Assembly: GCF_000319305.2 (NCBI RefSeq)
Contig: NZ_AMWJ02000001.1
Coordinates: 2,395,001-2,459,000, forward strand
Reading direction: 5' to 3'
Length of the DNA: 64,000 bases
Source: Pseudomonas bharatica CSV86
GTDB lineage: Bacteria > Pseudomonadota > Gammaproteobacteria > Pseudomonadales > Pseudomonadaceae
Both the position numbers and the translations under genes were made by a program. Position 1 is the stretch's first letter, and each line of letters opens with the position of its first letter. Shown here piece after piece: positions 20,761-30,690 of the stretch. Under the pieces are notes generated by a model that did not search any database, was not told where the DNA came from, and worked only from the letters and a program-made list of their open reading frames with translations.

Positions 20761-23226
20761 GTGTCAGAAAAGCTTCCCCCGCAACCCCAGGATCTCACCC
20801 CGCCAGCCCAGCTGCCGTGGCTCAGGCGGCTGACCGCGCGTCTGCTCGGTCGCGGCCTGAACCGCCTGCGGGCGCAGCATCGCGATTCCTGGTTCCTCGG
20901 CCATGCCACCGGCCAGCGCACCGGTCACGCCGAAGGCCTGCGCGAAGGCTTCGATGAGGGCCATGCGGTCGGTTACGAGGCCGGCCGCCAGGTCCTGGTG
21001 ATCCGTGATACCCGTGCCGAGGAACATGGCGTACCGGGTCTCGACGACGCCCTGTTCGACGACTGGCGCCTGCCGCTGACAGCGGAGCTGAAGAAGCGCT
21101 TCAAGGCGGATGTTGCCGCGCGTCTGCCGGCCCATGCGCAGCCGAGCGCGGCGCAGTGGAAGATGATCTTCAGCGACACCCCGTCTACCTGCGTGATCGC
21201 CGGTGCAGGAGCGGGCAAGTCGACCTCGCTGGTATTGCGCATCCTGCTGCTGCGCCAGTACCTGGGCTACGAGCTGGACGCCATGACCGTGGTGACCTTT
21301 ACCCGCGAGTCGCGCAAGGACTTCATCAGTCGCTTGTTGCAGGTCTTCAGCCAGTGGCAGGTGCCGTTGAGCCCGGTACAGGCGCGGGAGCTGGTACGCA
21401 CCTTCCATTCGCGGATCCTGCCGCTGGTGCGCAGCCTGCCGGGCTTCAGCCAGGTACGGGCCTTCGAGACCCTCGGCAGCGAACTGCCCACAGGCGCTGA
21501 AGCCGATGCCGAGAGCAACCCCTTCGACCTGCGCATCAACGATGCCCAGCGCCAGCAGCTCAACCTCTGCTATCGCGACCTGCTGCGTGCCAGCCCGCGC
21601 TTCGCCGAACTGATCGCCGGGCTGCGCCGCGAAGCGATCCAGCTCAAGGCGCTGGAGAAGGATCATCCCGATGTGCAGAAGCGTGTCGCCGTGACCCAGC
21701 TTTCTGCCAGCCGCGACGAGGAATTGTGCGACACCATTGAGGATCTCTGGTTCAGGGCTGGCGCCTGGCCGATCAAGGGCATCGAGCCGAGCCGCGAGAC
21801 CGTGGAGATCAATGGCAGCCGTTTCCATTTCCATGGCCATATCGCCGAGTTGGATGCCTGGGTGGTGCTAGGCTTCGACCCGGGCGAGAACCAGAACTAC
21901 AAGCGCCCCGGCGCCAAGCTGCCGGTGTGGGCGGAGTGGGTGATCAAGCGCACCCTGTTTCAAGCTTTCTGCGATAAGCCTGTGATTTGGCTGGGAAATT
22001 ATGCCGAAGCCAGGCGGCTCACCGCTTCCCTGGCTGGCGACGCGGTGGCCGGCCCGGGCTTTGACTACAAGGTGAAGGGCGAACTGGCCGCCGTACCCTT
22101 GCTGGATGCCTTTGTCGGGGCGGCGGGGTTTATCGAGAACCTCGGGCTGGACGTCAGCGTCGCGGTGAAAGGCATGAGCTTCCCGCAGGGCGATACCGAC
22201 GCACTGTTCTTCGAAGCCCTGAGCCTGTACTGGAAAGCCCTGGAGGAGCACCTGCTGGACCAGTCGCCGCCGGTGATGACCTACAACCGCATGTTCGCCC
22301 TGTTCGGCGAAAACAACCCGGAGAACCTGCGCCTGCTCCCGGACCCGCTGCTGCGGCCGATGGCGCACCTGATGATCGACGAGTTCCAGGATGTCTCGCC
22401 GCAGATCGTCTCGTGGATCCGCGCCAGCCTGCGGGAGATCCGTCGTCGCGGCCCGGACATGCATGCCGGCCGTGCGGCGCAGCATTCCTCGCTGCTCTGC
22501 GTGGGGGATGACTGGCAGTCGATCTACGGCTGGCGGGGCAGCTCGCCGAAATACTTCATGGAATTCGCCAAGGCCTTCGTCTCGCCATCGACGACCCGGG
22601 TGATGCTCACCGACAACTATCGCAGCCATCAGTACATCATCGATGCGGCGGAGCATGTCGTCCGCTCGGCGCCGTCGATTGCCGGGAAGAAGGCCAGGGC
22701 CATGGGGCCGGCGGCTGGAGAATGCTGCCCGGTACAGGTGCAGGAGCGCGATGAGGCAGCCTTGGCCGAGCAGGTGATCGAGCATTACAACCGGGGTGAG
22801 TCGGTCATGATACTGTTTCGAAAAAGTGCGGATAAGTTGCTGATTTCAAATCATATTCAGTCTGTAATTAATGTGGATTCTAGCTTGCCTCATGGGCAGC
22901 GCCGACTGAAGCAACTGACCTACCACAGTGCCAAGGGCCTGCAGGCGGATGCGGTGTTCATGCTTGGTGATTGCCAGTATGTGACCCGTTCGCCGTACAA
23001 GAACCAGGTGTATCGCCTGGCCGGGCTGGGCAAGAGCGGCGACCCGGAAGCGTTCGATACGGCGCAGAAAGAGGAGATCCTGCGCCTGGCCTATGTGGCG
23101 ATTACCCGGGCGGTGCGCTACTGCTACTGGCACGTGGAGAAGCCCGGCGCGGATCAGGCCGGGCAGCCGCGGGCTTCGCTGCAGGTGGATGGGAAGAAGG
23201 TGTTCTTCGAGGATTTGCGGGGTTAG
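20761..23226 (+). CDS. UvrD/Rep-like superfamily 1 DNA helicase with glycine-repeat N-terminus
   Basis: An 821-residue SF1 helicase. ATPase motifs are Walker A VIAGAGAGKSTS (about residue 145), motif Ia TVVTFTRESRKDF, motif II MIDEFQDVSP, motif III CVGDDWQSIYGWRGSSP, motif IV TDNYRSHQYII, motif V TYHSAKGLQADAVF and motif VI YVAITRAVRYC. The first 90 residues are unlike UvrD: they contain eight glycines spaced exactly four apart (G47 to G75). I place the start at GTG 20761 because GGAG lies 7 bases upstream; an in-frame TTG at 20734 is possible. It stands alone between the sigma-54 regulator and nhaB, facing a REP doublet. Its precise cellular role (repair, conflict resolution or defence) is not apparent. 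Confidence 0.88.
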   Translation: MSEKLPPQPQDLTPPAQLPWLRRLTARLLGRGLNRLRAQHRDSWFLGHATGQRTGHAEGLREGFDEGHAVGYEAGRQVLVIRDTRAEEHGVPGLDDALFDDWRLPLTAELKKRFKADVAARLPAHAQPSAAQWKMIFSDTPSTCVIAGAGAGKSTSLVLRILLLRQYLGYELDAMTVVTFTRESRKDFISRLLQVFSQWQVPLSPVQARELVRTFHSRILPLVRSLPGFSQVRAFETLGSELPTGAEADAESNPFDLRINDAQRQQLNLCYRDLLRASPRFAELIAGLRREAIQLKALEKDHPDVQKRVAVTQLSASRDEELCDTIEDLWFRAGAWPIKGIEPSRETVEINGSRFHFHGHIAELDAWVVLGFDPGENQNYKRPGAKLPVWAEWVIKRTLFQAFCDKPVIWLGNYAEARRLTASLAGDAVAGPGFDYKVKGELAAVPLLDAFVGAAGFIENLGLDVSVAVKGMSFPQGDTDALFFEALSLYWKALEEHLLDQSPPVMTYNRMFALFGENNPENLRLLPDPLLRPMAHLMIDEFQDVSPQIVSWIRASLREIRRRGPDMHAGRAAQHSSLLCVGDDWQSIYGWRGSSPKYFMEFAKAFVSPSTTRVMLTDNYRSHQYIIDAAEHVVRSAPSIAGKKARAMGPAAGECCPVQVQERDEAALAEQVIEHYNRGESVMILFRKSADKLLISNHIQSVINVDSSLPHGQRRLKQLTYHSAKGLQADAVFMLGDCQYVTRSPYKNQVYRLAGLGKSGDPEAFDTAQKEEILRLAYVAITRAVRYCYWHVEKPGADQAGQPRASLQVDGKKVFFEDLRG

Positions 23227-23230
23227 TAAG

Positions 23231-23290
23231 GGCCTCATCGCTGGCAAGCCAGCTCCCACATGTGGGAGCTGGCTTGCCAGCGATGAGGTC
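23231..23290. repeat. REP doublet (REPIN) forming a near-perfect hairpin
   Basis: Two REP units in inverted orientation with almost no spacer: GGCCTCATCGCTGGCAAGCC... and its complement, about 28 bp per arm. It lies between the convergent helicase and nhaB genes and probably acts as a bidirectional RNA stop or stabiliser. Confidence 0.88.
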
Positions 23291-23299
23291 CTCAGGGTT

Positions 23300-24802
23300 T
23301 CACAGCCAGTAGGTCACTGCCCACCACCCCAATCCACCCATGACCACGGTGTAAGGCAACGCCATCCACACCATCCGCCCATAGGACAGCCGCACCAGCG
23401 GCGCAATCGCCGAGGTCAGCAGGAACAGGAACGCTGCCTGCCCATTGGGCGTCGCCACGCTTGGCAGGTTAGTCCCGGTGTTGATCGCCACCGCCAGGGT
23501 CTCGAAATGCTCGCGGCTCATGCTGCCATCGAGGAACGCCTGCTTCACCTCGGTGATGTAGATGGTGGCGACGAACACGTTATCGCTGATCGCCGACAGC
23601 AGGCCGTTGGCGATGAACAGCATCCCCGGTTGCTGTTCCGCCGGCAGCGCCAGCACCCACTGGATCAGCGGGGTAAACAACTGCTGCTGGTGGATCACCG
23701 CGACCACGGCGAAGAACACCACCAGCAGCGAGGTGAACGGCATGGCATCCTGGAACGCCCGGCCCAGGCGATGCTCGTCGGTGATCCCGGTAAAGGCGGT
23801 GATCAGCACGATCACCAGCAATCCGATCAGCCCGACCTCGGCCACATGCAGCCCCAGGCAGACGATCAATATCAGCGCGGCGATGCCTTGTACCAGCAGG
23901 GCCGCGCGCTGCTGCGGCGTGCGCTGGGCATCGTCTTCGGCGCTGTAGGCAGCCAGCACCTGGCGCACGTTGTCCGGCAACCGGGCGCCATAGCCGAACC
24001 AGCGCAGCTTCTCCAGCAGTACGCAGGTGACCAGGCCCGCTACCAGTACCGGCAGCGAAACCGGGGCGACCTTGAAGAAGAAATCCTGGAAGTGCCAGCC
24101 CATCTCGTGGCCGATCAGCAGGTTCTGCGGCTCACCGACCAGGGTGCAGACGCCACCCAGCGCGGTGCCCACGGCGCCATGCATGAGCAGGCTGCGCAGG
24201 AAGGCGCGGAACTGGTTCAGGTCTTCCCGTGCCAGTTCGGGAAGCTGGTGGTCGATGTCGATCTGTGTCTCGCTGCGCGGGTCGTTGCCAGAGGCGACCC
24301 GGTGGTAGACGCCGTAGAAACCTACCGCCGCACTGATGATTACCGCCGTGACGGTGAGGGCATCTAGAAAGGCTGAAAGAAATGCGGAAAGGAAACAAAA
24401 AGCCAGTGATAACAGTGCTTTGGATCGGATACCTAACAAAATACGTGAGAACGAAAACAGCAGCAGGTCCTTCATGAAATAGATACCTGCCACCATGAAC
24501 ATCAGCAGCAGGATCACCGGAAAGTTGTGCTGCAATTCTTCGTACAGCGCCTCGGGCGTTGTCAGCCCCAGCAGCAGCGCTTCGACCAGCAACAGACCGC
24601 CCGGCATCAGCGGGTAGCACTTGAGGGCCATGGCGAGGAAGAAAATGAACTGCACCACCAGCACCCAGCCGGTAGCCACCGGGCCAAGGGTCGCCAGCAA
24701 CAGCGGATTGAGCACGAGGAACAGGCCGACCGTGGCCTTGTACCAGCGCGGCGACTGGCCAAGGAAGTTGTGGGCCAGGGCGCTGGTCAGGGAGCGTGGC
24801 AT
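23300..24802 (-). CDS. nhaB: Na+/H+ antiporter NhaB
   Basis: A 500-residue inner-membrane protein with about twelve hydrophobic helices, exchanging Na+ for H+ in sodium and pH homeostasis. It matches NhaB throughout: the N-terminal [11 protein letters not shown] and [63 protein letters not shown] and [19 protein letters not shown]. The length equals the family norm. A REP doublet directly follows the stop. It is monocistronic as far as can be seen. Confidence 0.95.
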   Translation of the reverse strand: MPRSLTSALAHNFLGQSPRWYKATVGLFLVLNPLLLATLGPVATGWVLVVQFIFFLAMALKCYPLMPGGLLLVEALLLGLTTPEALYEELQHNFPVILLLMFMVAGIYFMKDLLLFSFSRILLGIRSKALLSLAFCFLSAFLSAFLDALTVTAVIISAAVGFYGVYHRVASGNDPRSETQIDIDHQLPELAREDLNQFRAFLRSLLMHGAVGTALGGVCTLVGEPQNLLIGHEMGWHFQDFFFKVAPVSLPVLVAGLVTCVLLEKLRWFGYGARLPDNVRQVLAAYSAEDDAQRTPQQRAALLVQGIAALILIVCLGLHVAEVGLIGLLVIVLITAFTGITDEHRLGRAFQDAMPFTSLLVVFFAVVAVIHQQQLFTPLIQWVLALPAEQQPGMLFIANGLLSAISDNVFVATIYITEVKQAFLDGSMSREHFETLAVAINTGTNLPSVATPNGQAAFLFLLTSAIAPLVRLSYGRMVWMALPYTVVMGGLGWWAVTYWL

Positions 24803-24953
24803 GAAATGTTTCCTGATGATTCAAAGACCTGCGCACGGTGCCGCAAGTACCGGGCAATATCAACAGCTCCAGTCCCGCTTTTGGCACAAGCGCGGTGTGT
24901 CGGGTGGGATATAGTCCAAAGCTTCCTACATCCGCCGCTCAAGGAGTGCCGCC

Positions 24954-25766
24954 ATGACCGACTACACCGCGTTCAAGGTCGAGCTGTCGAACCATATCGT
25001 CCACGTCCAGATCAACCGTCCGGAAAAGATCAACGCCATGAACGCCGCCTTCTGGCGCGAGATCGTCGAGATCTTCCAGTGGATCGACGAGACCGACGAG
25101 GCGCGGGTGGTGGTAATCAGTGGTGCCGGCAAGCATTTCTCCTCGGGAATCGACCTGATGATGCTGGCCTCGCTGGCCAACGAGCTGGGCAAGGATGTTG
25201 GTCGCAACGCGCGCCTGCTGCGGCGCAAGATCCTCGAGATGCAGGCCTCGTTCAACGCCGTGGACAACTGCCGCAAGCCGGTGCTGGCGGCGATCCAGGG
25301 CTACTGCATCGGTGGCGCCATCGACCTGGTCTCCGCCTGCGACATGCGCTATGCGGCCAGTGATGCGCAGTTCTCCATCAAGGAAATCGACATGGGCATG
25401 GCCGCCGATGTCGGCACACTGCAACGTCTGCCGCGTATCATCGGCGACGGCGTGCTGCGCGAGCTGGCCTACACCGGACGCACCATCGGCGCCGAAGAGG
25501 CGCAGCGCATCGGCCTGGTCAACCGTACCTATGATGATCATGGTGCGCTGCTTGACGGAGTCTTTGCCATCGCAGCCGAAATTGCGGGAAAATCCCCGAT
25601 CGCCGTGGCCGGCACCAAGGAGATGCTCAGCTATATGCGCGATCACCGGATCGACGACGGGCTCGAGTACATCGCCACCTGGAACGCCGCCATGCTGCAA
25701 TCCACCGATCTGCGGGTGGCCGTGGCCGCCCATATGAGCAAACAGAAGCCGGAGTTCGCCGATTGA
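24954..25766 (+). CDS. Crotonase-family delta(3,5)-delta(2,4)-dienoyl-CoA isomerase
   Basis: A 270-residue enoyl-CoA hydratase/isomerase. The oxyanion segments SGAGKHFSSGIDL and AIQGYCIGGAIDLVSACDMRY are clear. The region IKEIDMGMAADVGTLQRLP keeps the acidic pair (Glu and Asp) that marks ECH1-type dienoyl-CoA isomerases, and the GRTIGAEEAQRIGLVN segment also fits that group better than hydratases. It would handle odd-numbered double bonds in unsaturated fatty-acid beta-oxidation. AAGGAG lies just before the ATG. It is followed 24 bp later by nudC, so the two may share a transcript, though no functional link is obvious. Confidence 0.88.
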   Translation: MTDYTAFKVELSNHIVHVQINRPEKINAMNAAFWREIVEIFQWIDETDEARVVVISGAGKHFSSGIDLMMLASLANELGKDVGRNARLLRRKILEMQASFNAVDNCRKPVLAAIQGYCIGGAIDLVSACDMRYAASDAQFSIKEIDMGMAADVGTLQRLPRIIGDGVLRELAYTGRTIGAEEAQRIGLVNRTYDDHGALLDGVFAIAAEIAGKSPIAVAGTKEMLSYMRDHRIDDGLEYIATWNAAMLQSTDLRVAVAAHMSKQKPEFAD

Positions 25767-25790
25767 CCGGCGGGCTTCGCTAAGGAATCG

Positions 25791-26624
25791 ATGATGTCAG
25801 CGCGTTGGACCACTGCGGTACTGGATACGAATGTCAGCGGCGGCCTGGTGGTCGTGCGCAGCGCCGAAGGATTCATGGTGGACGCCAATGGCGCGCTGTT
25901 CCCGCGCGACTGGTTCAAGCGCCAGGAGCCGGACATCCGCTTCGAGCACGGCATCGGCCACTACGACGGGCAGCCGGTGTACCTGGCCGAGCTGCACGGC
26001 GCCCAGGCGCTGCCCGGCTGCAGTTGGCGCGGGCTGCGCCAGTTCATGCTGGAAGGGGATTTCGACACCTACAAGATCCTCGGCTATGCCGCGCAGATCG
26101 CCACCTGGGCCCGCGAGCACCGTTTCTGCGGCAGTTGCGGCCAGGCGATGACCCAGGTCCCGCGGGAGCGCGCCATGTACTGCGAGCCTTGCGACCTGCG
26201 CAGCTACCCGCGCATCTCGCCGAGCATGATCGTGCTGGTGACCCGTGGCGACGAAATCCTCCTTGCCCGCTCACCACGCTTCGTCACCGGCGTCTACAGC
26301 ACCCTGGCGGGCTTTGCCGAGCCGGGGGAGTCGGCGGAGGATTGCCTGGTGCGGGAAGTGCGCGAGGAAGTGGCGCTGGAAGTGCAGAACATCCAGTACG
26401 TCGGCAGCCAGTGCTGGCCATTCCCGCATTCGATGATGCTCGGCTTCCATGCCGAGTACGCGGGCGGAGAGATCGTCATGCAGCCGGACGAGATCGAGGA
26501 TGCCCGGTGGTTCCGTGTCGACGCCTTGCCGCCGCTGCCCGCCGGGCGCTCCATTGCCCGCTACCTGATCGACCTCTACGTGGCGCGTCGCCTAGGCCTG
26601 CCCGAACCAGTGCTGCCACGCTAG
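25791..26624 (+). CDS. nudC: NADH pyrophosphatase / RNA de-NADding Nudix hydrolase
   Basis: A 277-residue NudC. It has an N-terminal domain, a four-Cys zinc finger (CGSCGQAM ... MYCEPCDL, about residues 116-137), the conserved [12 protein letters not shown] strand, the Nudix box [21 protein letters not shown], and the NudC hallmark [11 protein letters not shown] close after it. It splits NAD(H) into NMN(H) and AMP and removes 5'-NAD caps from RNA in the cytoplasm. Two adjacent ATGs (25791, 25794) could both serve. The last 33 bp overlap the 3' end of the convergent permease gene. Confidence 0.95.
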   Translation: MMSARWTTAVLDTNVSGGLVVVRSAEGFMVDANGALFPRDWFKRQEPDIRFEHGIGHYDGQPVYLAELHGAQALPGCSWRGLRQFMLEGDFDTYKILGYAAQIATWAREHRFCGSCGQAMTQVPRERAMYCEPCDLRSYPRISPSMIVLVTRGDEILLARSPRFVTGVYSTLAGFAEPGESAEDCLVREVREEVALEVQNIQYVGSQCWPFPHSMMLGFHAEYAGGEIVMQPDEIEDARWFRVDALPPLPAGRSIARYLIDLYVARRLGLPEPVLPR

Positions 26625-27371
26625 GCGCACGGTCAGCGCCAGGACCACGGTGATGAACACCGGGCGAATGAACTTCGAACCGCCGCTGATGGCGGTTCGG
26701 GCGCCGAAGAAGGCGCCGACCATCAGCGCCGAGCCCATCGACAGCCCTACCAGCCAATCCACCTGGCCCGAGAAGATGAACACCGACAGCGCCGCCGCGT
26801 TGCTGACAAAGTTCATGCTGCGCGCCACACCGCTGGCCTTGACCAGGTCGATGGGGTAGATCAGCAGCGTGCTGACGGTCCAGAAAGCGCCGGTACCAGG
26901 GCCGGCCACGCCATCATAGAAGCCCAGGGTGAAGCCTTGGGGGAACTGCCATTTCTTCTTGATCGGCACGTCGGCATCCAGCGGCGCCTTGGGCGTGCCG
27001 CCGAACAGCAGGTACACGCCACAGGCGAAGACGATCACCGGGAGCATCTTGTTCAGCCATTCTGCCGGCAGGTAATGGGCGACCACCGCACCGATCAGGG
27101 CGCCGACCAGGGTGCCCAGCAGCGCATGTTTCCACTGTGCCGGGTGGAACAGCTTGCGTCGGTAGTAGGTGAAGCCGGCGGTGGCCGAGCCGAAGGTGGA
27201 GCTGAGCTTGTTGGTGCCCAGTACCAGGTGCGGTGGCATCCCGGCGGTCAACAGGGCGGGCGTGGTGAGCAGGCCGCCACCGCCGGCGATGGCATCGATG
27301 AAACCGGCAACGAAGGCGACTGCGGCGAGGATGGCGAGGGTGGTGAGATCAACGCTGAGTTCGAAGGGCAT
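26592..27371 (-). CDS. TSUP-family (TauE/YfcA-like) membrane transporter
   Basis: A 259-residue inner-membrane protein with about eight hydrophobic segments, of the sulfite/anion exporter TauE/SafE family. It shows the typical repeats [22 protein letters not shown] and [15 protein letters not shown], plus [13 protein letters not shown]. coli YfcA has the same architecture, and TSUP members move sulfur-containing or carboxylate anions. The start at 27371 gives the usual MPFELS... opening with GGA upstream; the frame stays open further but would enter a REP element. The substrate is unknown. Confidence 0.9.
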   Translation of the reverse strand: MPFELSVDLTTLAILAAVAFVAGFIDAIAGGGGLLTTPALLTAGMPPHLVLGTNKLSSTFGSATAGFTYYRRKLFHPAQWKHALLGTLVGALIGAVVAHYLPAEWLNKMLPVIVFACGVYLLFGGTPKAPLDADVPIKKKWQFPQGFTLGFYDGVAGPGTGAFWTVSTLLIYPIDLVKASGVARSMNFVSNAAALSVFIFSGQVDWLVGLSMGSALMVGAFFGARTAISGGSKFIRPVFITVVLALTVRLAWQHWFGQA

Positions 27372-27461
27372 GGGGGATTTCTTGTGCGACAGGGGCTGGC
27401 GAGAAGGGCTCGCCGGAAGCGGGTATGGTACGCCTGTCGTCGGCTTTTGTGTGGCTCTTGA

Positions 27462-27547
27462 GGGCCCTATCGCTGGCAAGCCAGCTCCCACAGGGGGCGC
27501 GTGCACCGCCGGACCTGTGGGAGCTGGCTTGCCAGCGAAGAGGCCCT
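27462..27547. repeat. REP doublet
   Basis: Inverted pair of REP units (CTATCGCTGGCAAGCCAGCTC and complement) separated by about 24 bp. It lies between the TSUP gene start side and the 3' end of the SDR gene. Confidence 0.88.
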
Positions 27548-27563
27548 CGAGTTCACCAGAGAA

Positions 27564-28331
27564 TCAGGACAGGAACCCCCCGTCCACATTCAGCGCCACC
27601 CCGGTGGTATAGCTGGACGCATCACTGGCCAGGTACAGCACGGCGCCGGCCATTTCCTTCGGATCCGCCACTCGCTTGAGCGGAATCTGCTGCAGCGCGG
27701 TATTGAGGATCGCATCGTTCTTCACCAGCGCCGAGGCGAACTTGGTATCGGTCAGGCCGGGCAGCAACGCGTTGCAGCGAATCCCGAACGCCGCGCACTC
27801 CTTGGCGAAGACCTTGGTCATGTTGATCACCGCCGCCTTGGTTACCGAGTAGATGCCCTGGAACACGCCCGGCGATACGCCGTTGATCGAAGCGACGTTG
27901 ATGATGCTGCCGCCACCGTGTTCGCGCATCAGCTTGCCGGCTTCCACCGACATGAAGAAATAGCCGCGGATATTCACGTCCACGGTCTTCTGGAAGGCGC
28001 CCAGGTCGGTGTCCAGCACATTGCAGAATTGCGGGTTGGTCGCGGCGTTGTTGACCAGGATGTCCAGGCGCCCGAACGTTTCGCGGATTTGCGCGAACAC
28101 TGCGCTGATCTGCTCCATTTCACCAATGTGGCAGGCAATCGCAGTGGCCTTGCCGCCGGCCGCGACGATGCTGTCGGCCACTTGCTGGCAGCCATCGAGC
28201 TTGCGACTGGAGACGATCACATGGGCACCCTGCTGGGCCAGCAGGTGGGCGATGGCTTCGCCGATACCGCGGCTGGCCCCGGAAACGAAGGCGATCTTGC
28301 CGTCGAGGTCGAACAGGTGGGTCTTGGACAT
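27564..28331 (-). CDS. Short-chain dehydrogenase/reductase
   Basis: A 255-residue classical SDR. The cofactor site is SGASRGIGEAIA near residue 18, NNAA is present, and the catalytic triad is Ser in INVASINGVSP, Tyr in YSVTKAA with the Lys four residues later. The C-terminal GVALNVDGGFLS is typical of 3-oxoacyl reductase-like SDRs. It is the downstream partner (23 bp gap) of the phosphotransferase-like gene, a pairing seen in pseudomonads near acyl-CoA metabolism genes. The substrate is not deducible. Confidence 0.9.
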   Translation of the reverse strand: MSKTHLFDLDGKIAFVSGASRGIGEAIAHLLAQQGAHVIVSSRKLDGCQQVADSIVAAGGKATAIACHIGEMEQISAVFAQIRETFGRLDILVNNAATNPQFCNVLDTDLGAFQKTVDVNIRGYFFMSVEAGKLMREHGGGSIINVASINGVSPGVFQGIYSVTKAAVINMTKVFAKECAAFGIRCNALLPGLTDTKFASALVKNDAILNTALQQIPLKRVADPKEMAGAVLYLASDASSYTTGVALNVDGGFLS

Positions 28332-28354
28332 GGCAGGTTCCTTGTTGTAGTCGT

Positions 28355-29422
28355 TCAGAGACTGGAGGCGTCGATGACCTTGAGGCTCATCTGCTCCAGC
28401 AGCTTGTTCATATGGATGAACTGGGCGAAACGCTTGTCCTGGGTCTGGCCGTGGAAGAAACGGTAGTAGATCTGCTGGACGATCCCCGCCAGGCGGAACA
28501 GGCCGTAGGTGTAGTAGAAGTCGAAGTTGGCGATTTCGATTCCGGCACGCTCGGCGTAGTAATCGACGAACTGGCGACGGGTCAGCATGCCCGGGGCATT
28601 GGAAGGCTGGCGGCGCATCAGTTGCACCGGCGCCGGGTCGGCGGCTTCGATCCAGTAGGCCAGGGTGTTGCCCAGGTCCATCAGCGGGTCGCCGAGGGTG
28701 GTCATTTCCCAGTCCAGCACGCCGATGATGCGCATCGGGTTGTCGGCGTCGAGGATCACATTGTCGAAGCGGTAGTCGTTATGGATGATGCCCGGGCGCG
28801 GGTGGTCCGCCGGCATTTTCTCGCGCAGCCAGGCGATCACCGCTTCCCAGCGCGGGGCGTCCGGGGTCAGGGCTTTCTCGTAGCGCCCGGCCCAGCCTTC
28901 GATCTGCCGTTGTACGTAGCCATCCGGCTTGCCCAGGTCGGCCAGGCCCACGGCGTGGTAATCGACCTGGTGCAGTTCCACCAGGCGGTCGATGAAACTC
29001 TTGCACAGCGCTTCGGTGCGGGCGGCGTCGAAGCCTAGTTCCGGCGGCAGGTCGGAGCGCAGGATGATGCCCTTGACCCGCTCCATCACGTAGAACTCGC
29101 CACCGATCAGCGACTCGTCGGTGCAGTGCACGTAGGCCTTGGGGCAGTAGGGAAAGCCGGCGTTGAGCTGGTTGAGGATACGGAACTCGCGGCCCATGTC
29201 ATGGGCGGACTTGGCCTTGCTGCCGAAAGGTGGGCGGCGCAGGACGAACTCGCGCTGCGGGTAGCTGACCAGGTAGGTCAGGTTCGAGGCGCCGCCAGGG
29301 AACTGGCTGATCAGCGGCGTGCCTTCGAGGCCGGCGATATGCGCCTTGAGGTACGGGTCGATCAGGGCGGAATCGAGTTCCTCGCCGGGGCGGACCTGGG
29401 TGGACTGATCGGTGAGCGACAT
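28355..29422 (-). CDS. Aminoglycoside-phosphotransferase-like kinase (ACAD10/11 kinase-domain type)
   Basis: A 355-residue protein kinase-fold enzyme of the APH family. It has the Gly-rich N-lobe QFPGGASNLTYLVS, the catalytic-loop HNDYRFDNVILD (Asp and Asn) and the metal-binding IGVLDWEMTTLGDPLMDLG. This variant matches the kinase domain fused to acyl-CoA dehydrogenases in eukaryotic ACAD10/ACAD11, which phosphorylates 4-hydroxyacyl-CoAs, rather than antibiotic-resistance enzymes. With the adjacent SDR and SCP2 proteins it suggests breakdown of hydroxylated or unusual acyl chains (inference). Confidence 0.86.
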   Translation of the reverse strand: MSLTDQSTQVRPGEELDSALIDPYLKAHIAGLEGTPLISQFPGGASNLTYLVSYPQREFVLRRPPFGSKAKSAHDMGREFRILNQLNAGFPYCPKAYVHCTDESLIGGEFYVMERVKGIILRSDLPPELGFDAARTEALCKSFIDRLVELHQVDYHAVGLADLGKPDGYVQRQIEGWAGRYEKALTPDAPRWEAVIAWLREKMPADHPRPGIIHNDYRFDNVILDADNPMRIIGVLDWEMTTLGDPLMDLGNTLAYWIEAADPAPVQLMRRQPSNAPGMLTRRQFVDYYAERAGIEIANFDFYYTYGLFRLAGIVQQIYYRFFHGQTQDKRFAQFIHMNKLLEQMSLKVIDASSL

Positions 29423-29562
29423 GCCTTTTCCTTATTTTGGTAGCCATGGAACATTGGCTAATCTAATGATCGCGTGCGGACCTGCCAAGCGCTGCCATGC
29501 CTTATTGGCGCGGGTGTTGCCGGTCGATCAACGCTCCTGATGCCTGCTGCGGGCGAAAAAAA

Positions 29563-29590
29563 ACCGAAGCGCTGGAGGGCTTCGGTTTCT
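29563..29590. terminator. Rho-independent terminator-like hairpin
   Basis: AAACCGAAGC ... GCTTCGGTTT stem with an A-rich side on the left. On the minus strand the stem is followed by a T-tract, so it would end transcription after the SCP2 gene. Confidence 0.8.
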
Positions 29591-29608
29591 TCGTCACGGG
29601 CGTGGTCG

Positions 29609-29926
29609 TTACGCCGGGAAAAGCTCGCTGAGCTTCATCGACAGCATCATGTCGCCTTCGACGCGCAGCTTGCCGCCCATGAAGGCCTGCATGCCGTCGG
29701 TCTCGCCGCTGACGATGCCCTTCAGGGTTTCGCTGTCCATGACCAGGGTGCAGTTGGCGTCGGCGTTTTCACCTTCCTGCAGGTCGCAGGTGCCGTCCTT
29801 GACGATCAGCGCGTAGTGCTTGTTTTCGTCGGTGATGTTGAAACCGAAGATCAGGTCCAGGCCGGCGGCGGCGCTTGGGTTGAACTTGGCTTTCATGGCT
29901 TCAACGGCTTTGGCGACTTCGCTCAT
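29609..29926 (-). CDS. SCP2 sterol-carrier-domain protein
   Basis: A 105-residue stand-alone SCP2 domain, ending in the typical VEGDMMLSMKLSELFPA, with LIFGFNITDENKHYALIVKDG and DANCTLVMDSETLKGIVSG in the middle. The fold binds lipids or acyl-CoAs in a hydrophobic cavity. It lies between the histidine phosphatase gene (53 bp upstream) and the kinase/SDR genes, with a terminator directly after it, so it probably ends the transcript that starts at the phosphatase gene. Confidence 0.92.
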   Translation of the reverse strand: MSEVAKAVEAMKAKFNPSAAAGLDLIFGFNITDENKHYALIVKDGTCDLQEGENADANCTLVMDSETLKGIVSGETDGMQAFMGGKLRVEGDMMLSMKLSELFPA

Positions 29927-29979
29927 GGTGTTTTCCTTATTGAGTGGTTTCGGTTACGCAGGGTCGTTATGCGCCGGAT

Positions 29980-30690
29980 TCATCGCCAGGTGACGAGTTC
30001 CGGCACCCTCAGCAGCCGTACATGGGCTTGGCTGTTGAAGGAGGCCAGGGTCACCTCGCTGCCGCGGAATTTCAGCTGGCTGAGCGAAGTGTTGATGATC
30101 TGCCAGTTCAGCTCGAAGGCCTGGCTGGCACTGATGCCGGTGATGCGGTGGAGCAGGGCGGCGATGGTTCCGCCCGAGGTGAAGATGGCGATGTTGTCGC
30201 CGCCGGCGGCCTGTTCCAGGACGCGCTGCAGGCCTTCGCCCGTGCGTTGCACGAAGGCCGCCCAGCTCTCGATCCCGTCGCGGTCGTGCTGGCCGCCATG
30301 CCAGCGCTGCACGATCAGGGCGAACAGGCGCTGGAATTCGGCACGATGCTCGCGGGCATTGCGCAACACGTTCAGGGCTTCGGGTTCTTCGGGAAGCAGC
30401 GCGGGAAGCAGGGCGCGGATAACCGCGTCGGCATCGAATTCGTTGAAGGCGGCGTCGGTTTCCACGTCGGGAACCTTCACACCGCTCGCCTGCATGGCAC
30501 CGAGCGCAAGCAGCGCAGTGTCCTGCTGGCGGCGCAGGTCGCCGGCGATGCAGCGGTCGAGCTTGAGCCCGAGCTGGACCAGGTGGGCGCCGAGGGCTTC
30601 GCTCTGGCGCATGCCGACCGACGAAAGAACGTCGTAGTCGTCGCAACCGAAGGAGGCCTGGCCATGTCGTATCAGGTAGATGCTGCCCAC
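29980..30690 (-). CDS. Histidine phosphatase superfamily protein (phosphoglycerate-mutase-like)
   Basis: A 236-residue branch-1 histidine phosphatase. The phospho-acceptor motif is LIRHGQAS at the N-terminus, with the partner Arg/His residues in AGDLRRQQDTA and IFTSGGTIAALL, where the usual second His is replaced by a Ser-Gly-Gly context. Members dephosphorylate small molecules or proteins. It probably starts an operon with the SCP2 gene. A control region of about 197 bp separates it from sohB. Confidence 0.85.
   Translation of the reverse strand: MGSIYLIRHGQASFGCDDYDVLSSVGMRQSEALGAHLVQLGLKLDRCIAGDLRRQQDTALLALGAMQASGVKVPDVETDAAFNEFDADAVIRALLPALLPEEPEALNVLRNAREHRAEFQRLFALIVQRWHGGQHDRDGIESWAAFVQRTGEGLQRVLEQAAGGDNIAIFTSGGTIAALLHRITGISASQAFELNWQIINTSLSQLKFRGSEVTLASFNSQAHVRLLRVPELVTWR

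Noticed and set aside
23231..23290. CRISPR-like repeat
   Set aside because: The repeats are dispersed inverted REP doublets, not regularly spaced direct repeats, and no cas genes are present.
28355..29422. Antibiotic-resistance aminoglycoside phosphotransferase
   Set aside because: The sequence fits the ACAD10/11-type kinase group, and the neighbours are lipid-metabolism genes.
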